DNA from: Chloroflexota bacterium
GTDB lineage: Bacteria; Chloroflexota; Dehalococcoidia; Lucifugimonadales; JACPCL1
Assembly (NCBI GenBank): GCA_016202485.1
Contig: JACQOP010000074.1
Location: forward strand, 1 to 34,696
Reading direction: 5' to 3'
Length of the DNA stretch: 34,696 nt
Part shown: piece by piece, positions 16,374 through 23,191 of the stretch
Layout: each line of letters opens with the position of its first letter
How positions within the stretch are numbered: the stretch's first letter is position 1
Made by a program: the position numbers and the translations under genes
Notes under the pieces: generated by a model
What the model saw: the letters and a program-made list of their open reading frames with translations, nothing else
Database searches by the model: none
Told to the model about the DNA's origin: nothing

Positions 16374-17195
16374 ATGACGTTGAAGAAGCGGCAGTTAGGA
16401 AGAACGGGGCTCATGGTCACAGAGCTGGGCATGGGCGCCATGGACACGCCGCAGGTCCCAGAAGGGGGAGAGACACTGCGCTTGGCCCTGGAATCGGGCA
16501 TTAACTTCATAGACACCGCCCGGGAATACCAGGGAAGCGAGTATTTGCTGGGGGAAGTGATAGGGGGGCGGGGGAGCAAGGACTTCTATGTAGCGACCAA
16601 GACCTTCAGCAGGACGAGGGACGGGAGCCAGTATGACGTGGACAGGAGCCTGAAGGTGCTGGGGGTAGAGAAGATAGACCTGTATCAACTGCACGATGTT
16701 TCGTCCGATAAAACGTGGGAGCAGGTCATGCAGGAGGGGGGCGCACTGGAAGGGCTGCAGATAGCCAGGATACGCGGGCTGGTGGACTACATCGGCATAT
16801 CATCACACAGCCTGGATGTCCTGGAGAAGGCCATCACGTGCGGCGAGTTTGATACGGTCATGCTGGAGTACTCGGCCTTCTTCCCAGAGACGGCGCGCCT
16901 GGCCCGGCTGGCGAAAGAGAAGGGTGTGGGAGTTATCGCCATGCGGCCTCTGGGAGGGTCAGGGAGGACCAGCGCCATCAGGACACGCCTTGCGTCGGGC
17001 CACGAAAGCACCCTGCCTGTGACTATGTTGCTGCGGTATGTACTGTCCAATCCGGATATTTCGGTGGCCATCCCCGGGATGCGGTATCCCTCACGGGTGC
17101 GGGAAAATGCAGCACTTGCGAGCGACTACCAGCGCCTGACCGAGGCTGAGCAACGGATGTGCGAAGCAGAAGGGAGGCTTCTGTTCCAGGGATAG
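16374..17195 (+). CDS. Aldo/keto reductase (first of two)
   Basis: 273 aa NADPH-dependent TIM-barrel oxidoreductase. The opening RQLGRTGLMVTELGMG is typical. The catalytic tetrad is in place: Asp and Tyr in FIDTAREY, Lys in VATKTF and His in LYQLHD. The C-terminal cofactor region includes SVAIPGM. Start choice is not certain. ATG 16374 is 9 nt after GGGAGGAG, while TTG 16380 would be 7 nt after the nearer AAGGAG; ATG is kept. It is 96 nt after the ICMT-like gene and about 70 nt before the MetE-like gene. The substrate is unknown. It is not a close duplicate of the second AKR at 18676-19713. Confidence 0.82.
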   Translation: MTLKKRQLGRTGLMVTELGMGAMDTPQVPEGGETLRLALESGINFIDTAREYQGSEYLLGEVIGGRGSKDFYVATKTFSRTRDGSQYDVDRSLKVLGVEKIDLYQLHDVSSDKTWEQVMQEGGALEGLQIARIRGLVDYIGISSHSLDVLEKAITCGEFDTVMLEYSAFFPETARLARLAKEKGVGVIAMRPLGGSGRTSAIRTRLASGHESTLPVTMLLRYVLSNPDISVAIPGMRYPSRVRENAALASDYQRLTEAEQRMCEAEGRLLFQG

Positions 17196-17203
17196 GCAAG
17201 GAT

Positions 17204-17230
17204 GGCATAGGCCATGCCAGATGGTATAAT
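17204..17230 (+). promoter_or_regulatory. Extended -10 promoter with an overlapping dyad, MetE-like gene
   Basis: TGGTATAAT (17222-17230) is a perfect TATAAT with the TGn extension, about 35 nt ahead of ATG 17265. The -35 position reads ATGGCA. A dyad, GGCAT (17204-17208) and ATGCC (17214-17218), covers that -35 region and could be an operator. Confidence 0.55.
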
Positions 17231-17264
17231 CCGACCGCCAAGACTTGCAGGATAAGGAGCAGCG

Positions 17265-18455
17265 ATGAAGCGAAGCACCGACCGTATTCTGGTTTCCCAT
17301 GCCGGCAGCCTGGCGAGGCCGGAGGACCTGCGGACGATGATCCTGGCCAAGGAAAACGGCCAGCCCTACGATGGGCGCGCACTAGAGGTTAGATTGCGGG
17401 AGTCAGTTGCGGAGGTGGTGCGGCAGCAGATCAAGAGCGGCATTGACATTGTGAATGACGGCGAGTTTGGGAAGGGCGGCTTCTCCAACTACGCGCGGGT
17501 ACGCCTGAGCGGGTTGGAGCAGGGCAACCCCCAGGACCTACCGGCGGCGCGGAACATTACCGGGCGGGACCAGGCGGAGTTTCCAGAGTTCTTCGCCCTG
17601 GGGGCCGGGGGGGTTGGCCCGCCAAGGGTCGGCCAACCGCCCGCCCCTGCCGGCGGCCAGAACCGCCCGGTGCTGTGCACGGGGCCTGTGAAGTACATTG
17701 GGCAGGAAGAGGTGCAGCGGGACATAGCAAACTTCAAGGCGGCGCTACAGGGGGTGCAGGTCACGGAGGCGTTTGTGCCGGCAATTGCTCCCGGCACCAT
17801 TGAGCACTGGCTATGGAACCGCTACTACCCCAGCGATGAGGCATTTCTTTACGCCATTGCCGAGGCCATGCATGAGGAATACAAGGCCATTGTGGATGCA
17901 GGGTTCATCCTTCAGATAGACGACCCGGACCTGCCGGACGCCTGGCAGATCCACCCACAGATGACGGCGCCGGAGTACCGGCGGTATGCGGAAGTCCGGG
18001 TGGACGCCATCAACCATGCGCTGAGGGGCCTTCCCATGGACCGGGTGCGGCTGCACACGTGCTGGGGCAGCGGCCACGGCCCGCACAAGAACGACATTCC
18101 TTTGCGGGACATTGTGGACATTATCCTGAAGGTGAACGCTGAGTGCATCTCTCTGGAGGCGTCAAACCCGCGCCACGACAATGACTGGCGGGTGTGGGAG
18201 ACCGTGAAGCTGCCGGAGGGGAAGTCTTTCATGCCTGGGGTTATTGGGCATATCACCAACATGATTGAGAACCCGGAGCTGGTGGCGGAGCGCCTGGTGC
18301 GGTATGCCAACCTGATGGGCCGGGAAAACATCATCGCAGGGACCGACTGTGGCATTGGCACGCGGGTGGCGCACCCCTCTATCTGCTGGGCAAAGTTTCA
18401 AGCGATGGCCGAGGGAGCGGAGATGGCGACGAAGCAGTTGTGGGGCCGACGATAG
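17265..18455 (+). CDS. MetE-like cobalamin-independent methyltransferase, C-terminal catalytic domain only
   Basis: 396 aa, corresponding to the catalytic barrel of MetE without its N-terminal half, as in the short archaeal/bacterial MetE-like family. All four zinc ligands are present: His264 and Cys266 in LHTCW, Glu298 in SLEAS and Cys362 in GTDCGIG. It should therefore activate a thiol for methyl transfer. A Gly/Pro-rich loop (about 111-135, including GPPRVGQPPAPAGG) sits before the conserved CTGPVKYIGQ. AAGGAG lies 4 nt before ATG 17265. The methyl donor and thiol acceptor are unknown: short homologues may use methylcobamide proteins or xenobiotic thioethers rather than methyltetrahydrofolate. 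It is flanked by aldo/keto reductases, suggesting a catabolic rather than methionine-biosynthetic setting. Confidence 0.78.
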   Translation: MKRSTDRILVSHAGSLARPEDLRTMILAKENGQPYDGRALEVRLRESVAEVVRQQIKSGIDIVNDGEFGKGGFSNYARVRLSGLEQGNPQDLPAARNITGRDQAEFPEFFALGAGGVGPPRVGQPPAPAGGQNRPVLCTGPVKYIGQEEVQRDIANFKAALQGVQVTEAFVPAIAPGTIEHWLWNRYYPSDEAFLYAIAEAMHEEYKAIVDAGFILQIDDPDLPDAWQIHPQMTAPEYRRYAEVRVDAINHALRGLPMDRVRLHTCWGSGHGPHKNDIPLRDIVDIILKVNAECISLEASNPRHDNDWRVWETVKLPEGKSFMPGVIGHITNMIENPELVAERLVRYANLMGRENIIAGTDCGIGTRVAHPSICWAKFQAMAEGAEMATKQLWGRR

Positions 18456-18474
18456 GACTTTAAGGGGAGCGTTT

Positions 18475-18603
18475 ATGCCGGTGGTGGACATCCCGAAGGA
18501 TGAAAATAGGCAGAGGCAGGGACGCTGCCGCGTCCCTGCGGCAGGCAGTAGTGGTGAGCGATGCTTCGCGAGGCACACGCTCCGAAAGGCCAAGGCCGGT
18601 TGA
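18475..18603 (+). CDS. Short ORF (42 codons), possibly the remnant of a gene start
   Basis: An ATG at 18475 has a good ribosome-binding site (AAGGGGAG, 5 nt spacing) right after the MetE-like gene. It reads MPVVDIPKDENR before becoming Arg/Gly/Ala-rich where it enters a hairpin and repeat region, and stops at 18603. The start looks like a normal gene start, while the second half looks like translated intergenic repeat. It may be a gene truncated by repeat insertion, or just chance. No family is recognised. Confidence 0.25.
   Translation: MPVVDIPKDENRQRQGRCRVPAAGSSGERCFARHTLRKAKAG
18517..18538. repeat. Hairpin in the 18.5-kb intergenic repeat region
   Basis: CAGGGACG (18517-18524) pairs perfectly with CGTCCCTG (18531-18538) around a 6-nt loop. 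It is part of a repeat-like stretch that ends in the motif shared with 34601-34624. Confidence 0.5.
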
Positions 18604-18623
18604 CCACCTCGCTCTAGCATGAC
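18600..18623 (+). repeat. Shared intergenic motif, copy 1
   Basis: This 24-nt stretch, beginning TTGACCAC and ending TCTAGCATGAC, matches 34601-34624 at 22 of 24 positions. Upstream bases show looser similarity as well (CGATGC...AAAGGC). It resembles the tail of degenerate dispersed repeats rather than a gene. TTGACC followed by TAGCAT looks promoter-like, but the spacing is only 9 nt. Confidence 0.55.
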
Positions 18624-18675
18624 AAGGGGGAGGCGCTGTGAGGCCAGCAGCAGGGCTTTAGGGAGGGAAAGGCCA

Positions 18676-19713
18676 GTGAAATACAGGACCTTGGGCAGGA
18701 CCGGGATCCGCATCTCCGAGGTGGGATTCGGCTGCGGCAACGTGGGCGGCCTGATGGTGCGGGGCGCCCACCAGGAGCAGGTGCAGGCCATGCGCCGCGC
18801 CCTGGAGCTGGGCATCAACTATTTTGACACTGCGCCCAGCTACGGCAACGGCCAGTCCGAGACTAACCTGGGCAAGGCGCTGGCAGCAGTGCAGCCCCAG
18901 GCAACGATTGGGACCAAGGTGGGCATACGCCCCGGTGACATGGGCGACCTGAAGGGCACCGTGGAACGGTCGCTGGCGGCGAGCCTGGAGCGGCTGGGGA
19001 GAACGTCAGTTGACATCCTGTACCTGCACACGGGCATTGGCATAGAGCGAGGGTGGGATGGCAGGGATACTCTCTCTCTGAGTGATGTGCTGGGGGCCGG
19101 CGGTGTGGCCGATGTTTTTGAGGACCTGCGCTCCAGGGGTCTGGTACGCTTCCTAGGTTTTACTGCCAACGGCGAGACCCAGGCGTTGCACCGGTTGGTG
19201 GACAGCGGTCGTTTTGACCTCTTCCAGATGTACTACAACCTGCTGAACCCCAGTGCGGGCGTACAAGTACCCCAAGGGTTTCCAGCCCATGACTTCCAAC
19301 GCCTCATTGACCGCGCCCAGGGGGCAAACATGGGGGTAGTGGTCATCCGGGTGCTGGCAGGGGGCGCTCTGGGAGGAGCAGAGGCGCGGAACGGCTATGC
19401 CGCGCCTACCATAGGCGGAGCCATGGTACCTGGGGGTGAATATGGGGCGGATGAGGAGCGGGCGGGGGCGCTGGGGTTCATCATTGCCGAGGGGAGTGCT
19501 CCCTCTTTGCCGCAGGCGGCGGTCCGGTTTGCCCTGATGCACCCTGGGGTTTCTACGGTGCTGGTGGGCTATTCCAGCATGGGCCAGTTGGAAGAGGCGG
19601 CGGCAGCGGCAGCGGCAGGGCCGCTGCCGGGCCAGGTGCTAGAGCGCCTGCAGGGAGTATGGGCTGCTGACTTTGGCAGGGTAGCCAGCCCAGGAAAAAT
19701 TGACGGCGGGTAG
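18676..19713 (+). CDS. Aldo/keto reductase (second of two)
   Basis: 345 aa from GTG 18676. The ORF track opens at 18619, but the family core (VKYRTLGRTGIRISEVGFGCG) begins exactly at this GTG, which has GGGAGG 9 nt upstream; the extra 19 residues look non-coding. The tetrad residues are Asp and Tyr in FDTAPSYG, Lys in IGTKVG and His in LYLHTG. The C terminus carries the usual STVLVGYSSMGQLEEA cofactor segment. It is longer than the first AKR, with extra loop sequence around 240-270 (GGAEARNGYAAPTIGGAMVPGG). The substrate is unknown. A strong promoter for the next operon overlaps its last codons. Confidence 0.82.
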   Translation: MKYRTLGRTGIRISEVGFGCGNVGGLMVRGAHQEQVQAMRRALELGINYFDTAPSYGNGQSETNLGKALAAVQPQATIGTKVGIRPGDMGDLKGTVERSLAASLERLGRTSVDILYLHTGIGIERGWDGRDTLSLSDVLGAGGVADVFEDLRSRGLVRFLGFTANGETQALHRLVDSGRFDLFQMYYNLLNPSAGVQVPQGFPAHDFQRLIDRAQGANMGVVVIRVLAGGALGGAEARNGYAAPTIGGAMVPGGEYGADEERAGALGFIIAEGSAPSLPQAAVRFALMHPGVSTVLVGYSSMGQLEEAAAAAAAGPLPGQVLERLQGVWAADFGRVASPGKIDGG

Positions 19714-19728
19714 GCCCTTGCATATAAT
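19700..19728 (+). promoter_or_regulatory. Near-consensus sigma70 promoter for the ComDE-like operon
   Basis: TTGACG (19700-19705), exactly 17 nt, then TATAAT (19723-19728). The -35 lies inside the last codons of the aldo/keto reductase gene. The leader is about 85 nt and contains the 10-bp palindrome CCTTGCAAGG (19739-19748) and a TGACGT...ACGTCA inverted repeat, either of which could be regulatory. Confidence 0.8.
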
Positions 19729-19821
19729 GCGGGCGTGCCCTTGCAAGGTCACGTTGACGTGCTCGTATCGGTAACGTCAGCCAACATAAGGCCAAGAGCA
19801 ACACAAGTGAGGGGGTAATTC

Positions 19822-20337
19822 ATGGTCCAACAAGCAGCGCTCCTCAGTCCAGAGCGGATAGTCTCTGAGTTCCAGAAGAATGGCGTCACCCACGTCATCA
19901 CCATACCGGACAGCGAGACAAACTACCTGTATGAGCTCATGAAGGAACAGCCGTGGCTGGACGTCATTTCTAGCTGCCGCGAAGGCGAAACGATGGCCAT
20001 CGCTATGGGGCTTTCCATTGCTGGCAAGACGCCGGTGTGCCTTATCCAGAACACAGGCATGATGGAGTCAGGGGATTCCATCCGGGGCATGGCCCTGGGC
20101 TCCGGGCTTCCGCTGGTGATGGTTGTCGGCTACCGGGGGTGGACACGTCACGGCATCACGCCCGACAGCGCCGCTGTGTATACGGAGCCGTTCCTGAACG
20201 CCTTTGGCATCCACTATTACCTGGTTGAGCATGATGCTGATGGGGACCGGATTTCCCTAGCGTTCCAGGAGGCCAAGGCAACCAACAAGCCGGTGGTGGT
20301 GTTGATAGGGGATGAGTACCACGGCTTCAACCGCTAA
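19822..20337 (+). CDS. ComD-like thiamine-diphosphate decarboxylase alpha subunit
   Basis: 171 aa, the size of sulfopyruvate decarboxylase alpha (ComD) and of the pyrimidine-binding half of phosphonopyruvate decarboxylases. The cofactor-activating Glu is in CREGE (E54). The segments ITIPDSETNYLYEL and IQNTGMMESGDSIRGMAL are typical of the family. A G-rich ribosome-binding site (GAGGGGGT) precedes ATG 19822. It pairs with the beta-like subunit 68 nt downstream, and together they make one ThDP active site at the interface. The likely substrate is a 2-oxo acid with a sulfonate or phosphonate group, but this rests on family resemblance only. Confidence 0.78.
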   Translation: MVQQAALLSPERIVSEFQKNGVTHVITIPDSETNYLYELMKEQPWLDVISSCREGETMAIAMGLSIAGKTPVCLIQNTGMMESGDSIRGMALGSGLPLVMVVGYRGWTRHGITPDSAAVYTEPFLNAFGIHYYLVEHDADGDRISLAFQEAKATNKPVVVLIGDEYHGFNR

Positions 20338-20405
20338 GAAAGACGCAACATAGCCCGAACCGGCAAAGTCCCATACTAACGAGTCCAAGCTAAAGGAGTC
20401 AAAAG

Positions 20406-20999
20406 ATGTTCAATGCGGCGGACATGTTCAAAGCCTTTGGGAAGCACCGTGACAAGGCGATTGTCATTGCCACAGGCACCTCCGGGCGTCACTGGAGGGA
20501 AGCCAGCACCGATATGAAGCGCGATGTAGCCCTGGGGGGCTCTATGGGGCAGACCACGGCTGCGTGCCTGGGTCTGGCCCTGGGACTGCCCAATGAAAAG
20601 GTGTGCCTGTTTGATTCAGAGGGTTCTCTCCTCATGAACTTGGGCATCCTTCCCACGGTGTCTGGGAAGCAACCCAAAAACTTCTACCATTTCCTGATGG
20701 ACAACGAGTGCTATGCCACCACAGGCGGCCAGCCCGTTGCTAATGCCCAGAACCTAGACTGGGCCGGTATGGCTAAGTCCGCAGGGTACGCAGCGACCTA
20801 CCACTTTGACAACCTTGAGGACTTTGCTTCCAATGTGGGCGACATCATGAAGAAGGCGGGGCCGGTGTTCGTCTCTATGAAGATTGTCCCAGAGATTGAG
20901 AACGAGCCCATTGGGCGCCGCCAGCGGCAGCCGGCCGGCCGGAGCCGGGGGGAGATGATCCGCGACCTGCGAGAGATAGCAGGCGTGAAGGTAAGCTAA
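20406..20999 (+). CDS. ComE-like thiamine-diphosphate decarboxylase beta subunit with altered GDG motif
   Basis: 197 aa, diphosphate-binding half of a split ThDP decarboxylase. GSMGQTTAACLGLALGLP and GSLLMNLG match ComE-type subunits. The Mg/ThDP motif that is normally GDG is SEG here (71-73, in FDSEGSLL), followed 27 residues later by Asn100 in DNECY. The acidic ligand is thus Glu instead of Asp and the first Gly is Ser. A Glu could still bind Mg, so activity is not excluded. AAAGGAG is 6 nt before ATG 20406. Its C terminus carries an Arg-rich extension (GRRQRQPAGRSRGE). It ends at a strong bidirectional terminator. Confidence 0.78.
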   Translation: MFNAADMFKAFGKHRDKAIVIATGTSGRHWREASTDMKRDVALGGSMGQTTAACLGLALGLPNEKVCLFDSEGSLLMNLGILPTVSGKQPKNFYHFLMDNECYATTGGQPVANAQNLDWAGMAKSAGYAATYHFDNLEDFASNVGDIMKKAGPVFVSMKIVPEIENEPIGRRQRQPAGRSRGEMIRDLREIAGVKVS

Positions 21000-21033
21000 G
21001 GCGGAGGCACGACACTTTCGCCCAGAGCAATGA

Positions 21034-21068
21034 AAGAAGGCCCTGCCTCTTAGAGGCAGGGCCTTCTT
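21034..21068. terminator. Strong bidirectional terminator
   Basis: A 17-bp perfect stem, 21034-21050 with 21052-21068, has AAGAAGG...CCTTCTT ends, so it provides a T-rich tail in both directions. It lies between the plus-strand ComE-like gene and the convergent minus-strand LLM gene. Thirteen bases of its arm are identical to the terminator at 15689-15720. Confidence 0.85.
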
Positions 21069-21095
21069 GTTGATTTCGTGAGGACTGCTGCCGCC

Positions 21096-22031
21096 CTACT
21101 GGAAGGCGGGTATGACCACTTCTGCAAAGGCCTGGAGGGCGTCAATGTTGAAGGGGGCGCGCAGGGCGATATTCAGCCCCTGGGCGCCGGCGTCCTGGTA
21201 TTCGGCGATGCGTTCCACCACCTCTTTAGGCGTGCCAAAGAGCATACCGCCGGCGCGGCTTCCGGCCTGGGGGCCGTACTGGGCAGCGTAACGATCCCGC
21301 TCGGCCTGGGCCTCGGCCTGAGTGGCGCCCATCCAGAAGCCAACGTTGACGGTGCGTGTGACTTCCCTGGGGTCGCGGCCCTCCTTCTCGCACCACTGGT
21401 CCAGGACCTGGATTTTGTGGCGGTAGGCCTCGGGTGAGATGTAAGGGACGTTCCAGCCGTTGGCGTAGCGGGCGGCGATGCGCAGGGTCCGTTGCTCGCC
21501 GCCGCCGCCCACCCAGACCCGGGGCGGCGTCTGCACGGGCCGTGGAAAGCAGTTGGCATCCTCCACCTGATAGTAGCGGCCCCGGAAGGTGGTGGTCTCC
21601 TGGGTCAGCATGGACTTGACCACCTGGACACCCTCCTCCAGGCGGTCCATGCGCTCCTTCACCGGTGGGAAGGGGATGCCAAAGGCCTGGTGCTCCAAAG
21701 CGTACCAGCCGGCGCCCATGCCCAACTCCAGCCGTCCGTTGCTGACGTGGTCTATGGTGACGGCAGCCTTGGCCAGGACCGCAGGGTGGCGGTAGGCCAT
21801 ACAGAAGACCAGAGAGCCTATGCGCACGCGGTGAGTTTCCGCGGCCAGAGCCGTCATGATGGAGACGCCCTCAAAGCAGGGGCCTTTCCCGTCTACCGTA
21901 GGGTTCTCATAGAAGTGGTCCCAGGTGGAGACCCAGTAAAAGCCCGAGGCGTCGGCAAGCCTCCAGACCCGGCGGAGATCTTCATAGGTGCAGTCTTGCT
22001 GACCGGTGTGGATGCCGAGGTTGAATGCCAT
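21096..22031 (-). CDS. LLM-class F420-dependent oxidoreductase
   Basis: 311 aa luciferase-like TIM barrel. It begins MAFNLGIHTGQQ and contains WVSTWDHF, RVRIGSLVFCMAYRHPAVLAK, NGRLELGMGAGW (cofactor region) and RVWVGGGGEQRTLRIAA. These features are closest to F420-dependent members such as TIGR03560-like proteins. The start at 22031 has GGAGG 6 nt upstream; the ORF track's extra 20 residues come from intergenic DNA. It lies downstream of the alpha/beta hydrolase gene on the same strand, with a 179-nt gap that contains repeat copy B. The substrate is unknown. Confidence 0.8.
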   Translation of the reverse strand: MAFNLGIHTGQQDCTYEDLRRVWRLADASGFYWVSTWDHFYENPTVDGKGPCFEGVSIMTALAAETHRVRIGSLVFCMAYRHPAVLAKAAVTIDHVSNGRLELGMGAGWYALEHQAFGIPFPPVKERMDRLEEGVQVVKSMLTQETTTFRGRYYQVEDANCFPRPVQTPPRVWVGGGGEQRTLRIAARYANGWNVPYISPEAYRHKIQVLDQWCEKEGRDPREVTRTVNVGFWMGATQAEAQAERDRYAAQYGPQAGSRAGGMLFGTPKEVVERIAEYQDAGAQGLNIALRAPFNIDALQAFAEVVIPAFQ

Positions 22032-22114
22032 GGGTGGCCTCCATTTTCCTAGTGTCCAGGGCGGCAAGCCCCTCATTTCTGTTTCAAGCAAAGGCCCGCA
22101 TTCCCTCCCACCCG

Positions 22115-22171
22115 CCCGTAACGCTGGGGGTTACCACCCCCGCAACCCCAGCAGGGACCACCCGTTTCTTC
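22115..22171. repeat. Dispersed hairpin repeat, copy B
   Basis: Bases 22115-22140 match 2-27 at 24 of 26 positions. The hairpin is kept: GGGGTT (22127-22132) pairs with AACCCC (22144-22149). Copy A has C18-G33 where copy B has T22131-A22145, so both sides changed and pairing was preserved. One other stem position is an A/C mismatch in this copy. Weak similarity runs on to about 22171. Confidence 0.6.
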
Positions 22172-22191
22172 CACCCTCACGCATTGATGCG

Positions 22192-22206
22192 GGGCCTACC
22201 AGGCCC
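22192..22206 (-). terminator. Possible terminator after the alpha/beta hydrolase gene
   Basis: GGGCCT (22192-22197) pairs with AGGCCC (22201-22206) around a 3-nt loop, a few bases after the hydrolase stop in the minus direction. A 12-bp palindrome, CGCATTGATGCG (22180-22191), is adjacent. No T run follows. Confidence 0.35.
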
Positions 22207-22210
22207 GTTG

Positions 22211-22987
22211 TTAGCTGGCGGGGATGGCGCTGAGGAAGGCCTTGACGTGGGGGACGATAAGGTCACTGCGGTCAAAGGCGCCGCCGTGGTCCTGGCCCTC
22301 CAGGCTGTGGGTCCTGGCACCGTGAACCTTGGACGCCCATTCCTGGAAGCTGCCGTGGAACATGGCGTCCTCGGTACCGCCATAGAAGAAGCAGGGCACC
22401 TGGATGCCGGCGAGGATGTCAGAGAATCCAGGCCCCTGCAAAGTGGACTGAAAACAGGCGGCCAGGGCGAGGTGGTCGTTGGCCATGAGGACGGCCCTTT
22501 CCGAGGGAGTCAGGGGCCGCCCGCTGGACTCCCTCCAGGCCAGGACGGCGTCCATGCCCTGCATGAGGATTTCCAACATGCGGTTTCTCCCCTGGCCCTG
22601 GCCCGTGCGCTCGTTGGGGTTCATGCCGCCGATGATAAGGGAGTTAAGCCGGTGAGGGTAGTGCCTGGCGAGGCAGAACCCGATGCGGCCGCCCATGGAG
22701 TAGCCCCAGAAGTGGGCCTTGGGCAGGCCCAAGTCGTCAAGGACGGCAACGATGTCGCCAGCCGTCTTATCAATGGTGTAGGCATCGGCGTCATGGGGCT
22801 TATCGCTTTTGCCGTGGCCCCGGGCGTCTACCAGGACCAGCCTGTAGCTGTCCTGGAGGGCCTGCACATAGCCCCATTCTCTCCAGCCCTCGCCGCTGTC
22901 CCGGAAGCCGTGCAGGAGGACCAGGGAAGGACCTTGCCCCTCAAGAACGTAATGGATACGTGTCCCTGAGTTACTGGCAAAGGGCAT
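22211..22987 (-). CDS. Alpha/beta-fold hydrolase
   Basis: 258 aa, single-domain alpha/beta hydrolase. The oxyanion motif is LLHGF (24-28), the nucleophile elbow GYSMGG gives Ser97, and Asp207 (GGTEDAM) and His234 (GQDHGG) complete the triad. VDARGHGKSDKP is the typical second-strand motif. GAGGTGAG stands just before ATG 22987. A likely extended -10 (minus strand) lies at 23058-23066, and a GC hairpin occupies the leader. Esterase, lactonase or C-C hydrolase activity are all possible; sequence alone does not choose. Confidence 0.83.
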   Translation of the reverse strand: MPFASNSGTRIHYVLEGQGPSLVLLHGFRDSGEGWREWGYVQALQDSYRLVLVDARGHGKSDKPHDADAYTIDKTAGDIVAVLDDLGLPKAHFWGYSMGGRIGFCLARHYPHRLNSLIIGGMNPNERTGQGQGRNRMLEILMQGMDAVLAWRESSGRPLTPSERAVLMANDHLALAACFQSTLQGPGFSDILAGIQVPCFFYGGTEDAMFHGSFQEWASKVHGARTHSLEGQDHGGAFDRSDLIVPHVKAFLSAIPAS

Positions 22988-23013
22988 AGCTCACCTCACG
23001 CCACAATGTTATT

Positions 23014-23033
23014 CGGCGGCGCAGGGGCCGCCG
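23014..23033 (-). promoter_or_regulatory. GC hairpin in the leader of the hydrolase gene
   Basis: CGGCGGC (23014-23020) pairs with GCCGCCG (23027-23033) around 6 nt. It lies between the inferred transcription start and the ribosome-binding site on the minus strand. It might affect translation or early termination; no function is shown. Confidence 0.35.
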
Positions 23034-23057
23034 AGGGCTCACATACCGGGTGTGTGC

Positions 23058-23089
23058 AGTATACCAGCCTTGCAATAGCGTGGCATTGC
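23058..23089 (-). promoter_or_regulatory. Minus-strand extended -10 with upstream dyad, hydrolase gene
   Basis: Read on the minus strand, 23066-23058 is TGGTATACT, an extended -10. Just upstream, over the -35 position, lies a dyad GCAAT-N8-ATTGC (23072-23089) that could be an operator. The -35 itself (ATGCCA) is weak, consistent with activator use or the extended -10. Confidence 0.4.
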
Positions 23090-23116
23090 TTGCGGCGCTG
23101 GGGCAGGGAAGCAGGC

Positions 23117-23156
23117 CGCGGGCCGCCAATTAGTGTATGTGAGCTGGCGGCCCGCG
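23117..23156 (-). terminator. 12-bp GC stem-loop after the SAM methyltransferase gene
   Basis: CGCGGGCCGCCA (23117-23128) and TGGCGGCCCGCG (23145-23156) are perfect inverted repeats around a 16-nt AT-richer loop. It lies 35 nt past the methyltransferase stop (minus direction). There is no T run, so it may be a terminator or an RNA-stabilising structure. Confidence 0.5.
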
Positions 23157-23191
23157 ACTATGTCAAAGGGAAGAGGTGATGATACGGTCCC

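Noticed and set aside
22025-22969. 314-aa plus-strand ORF
   Set aside because: Antisense to the alpha/beta hydrolase, whose catalytic triad is intact.
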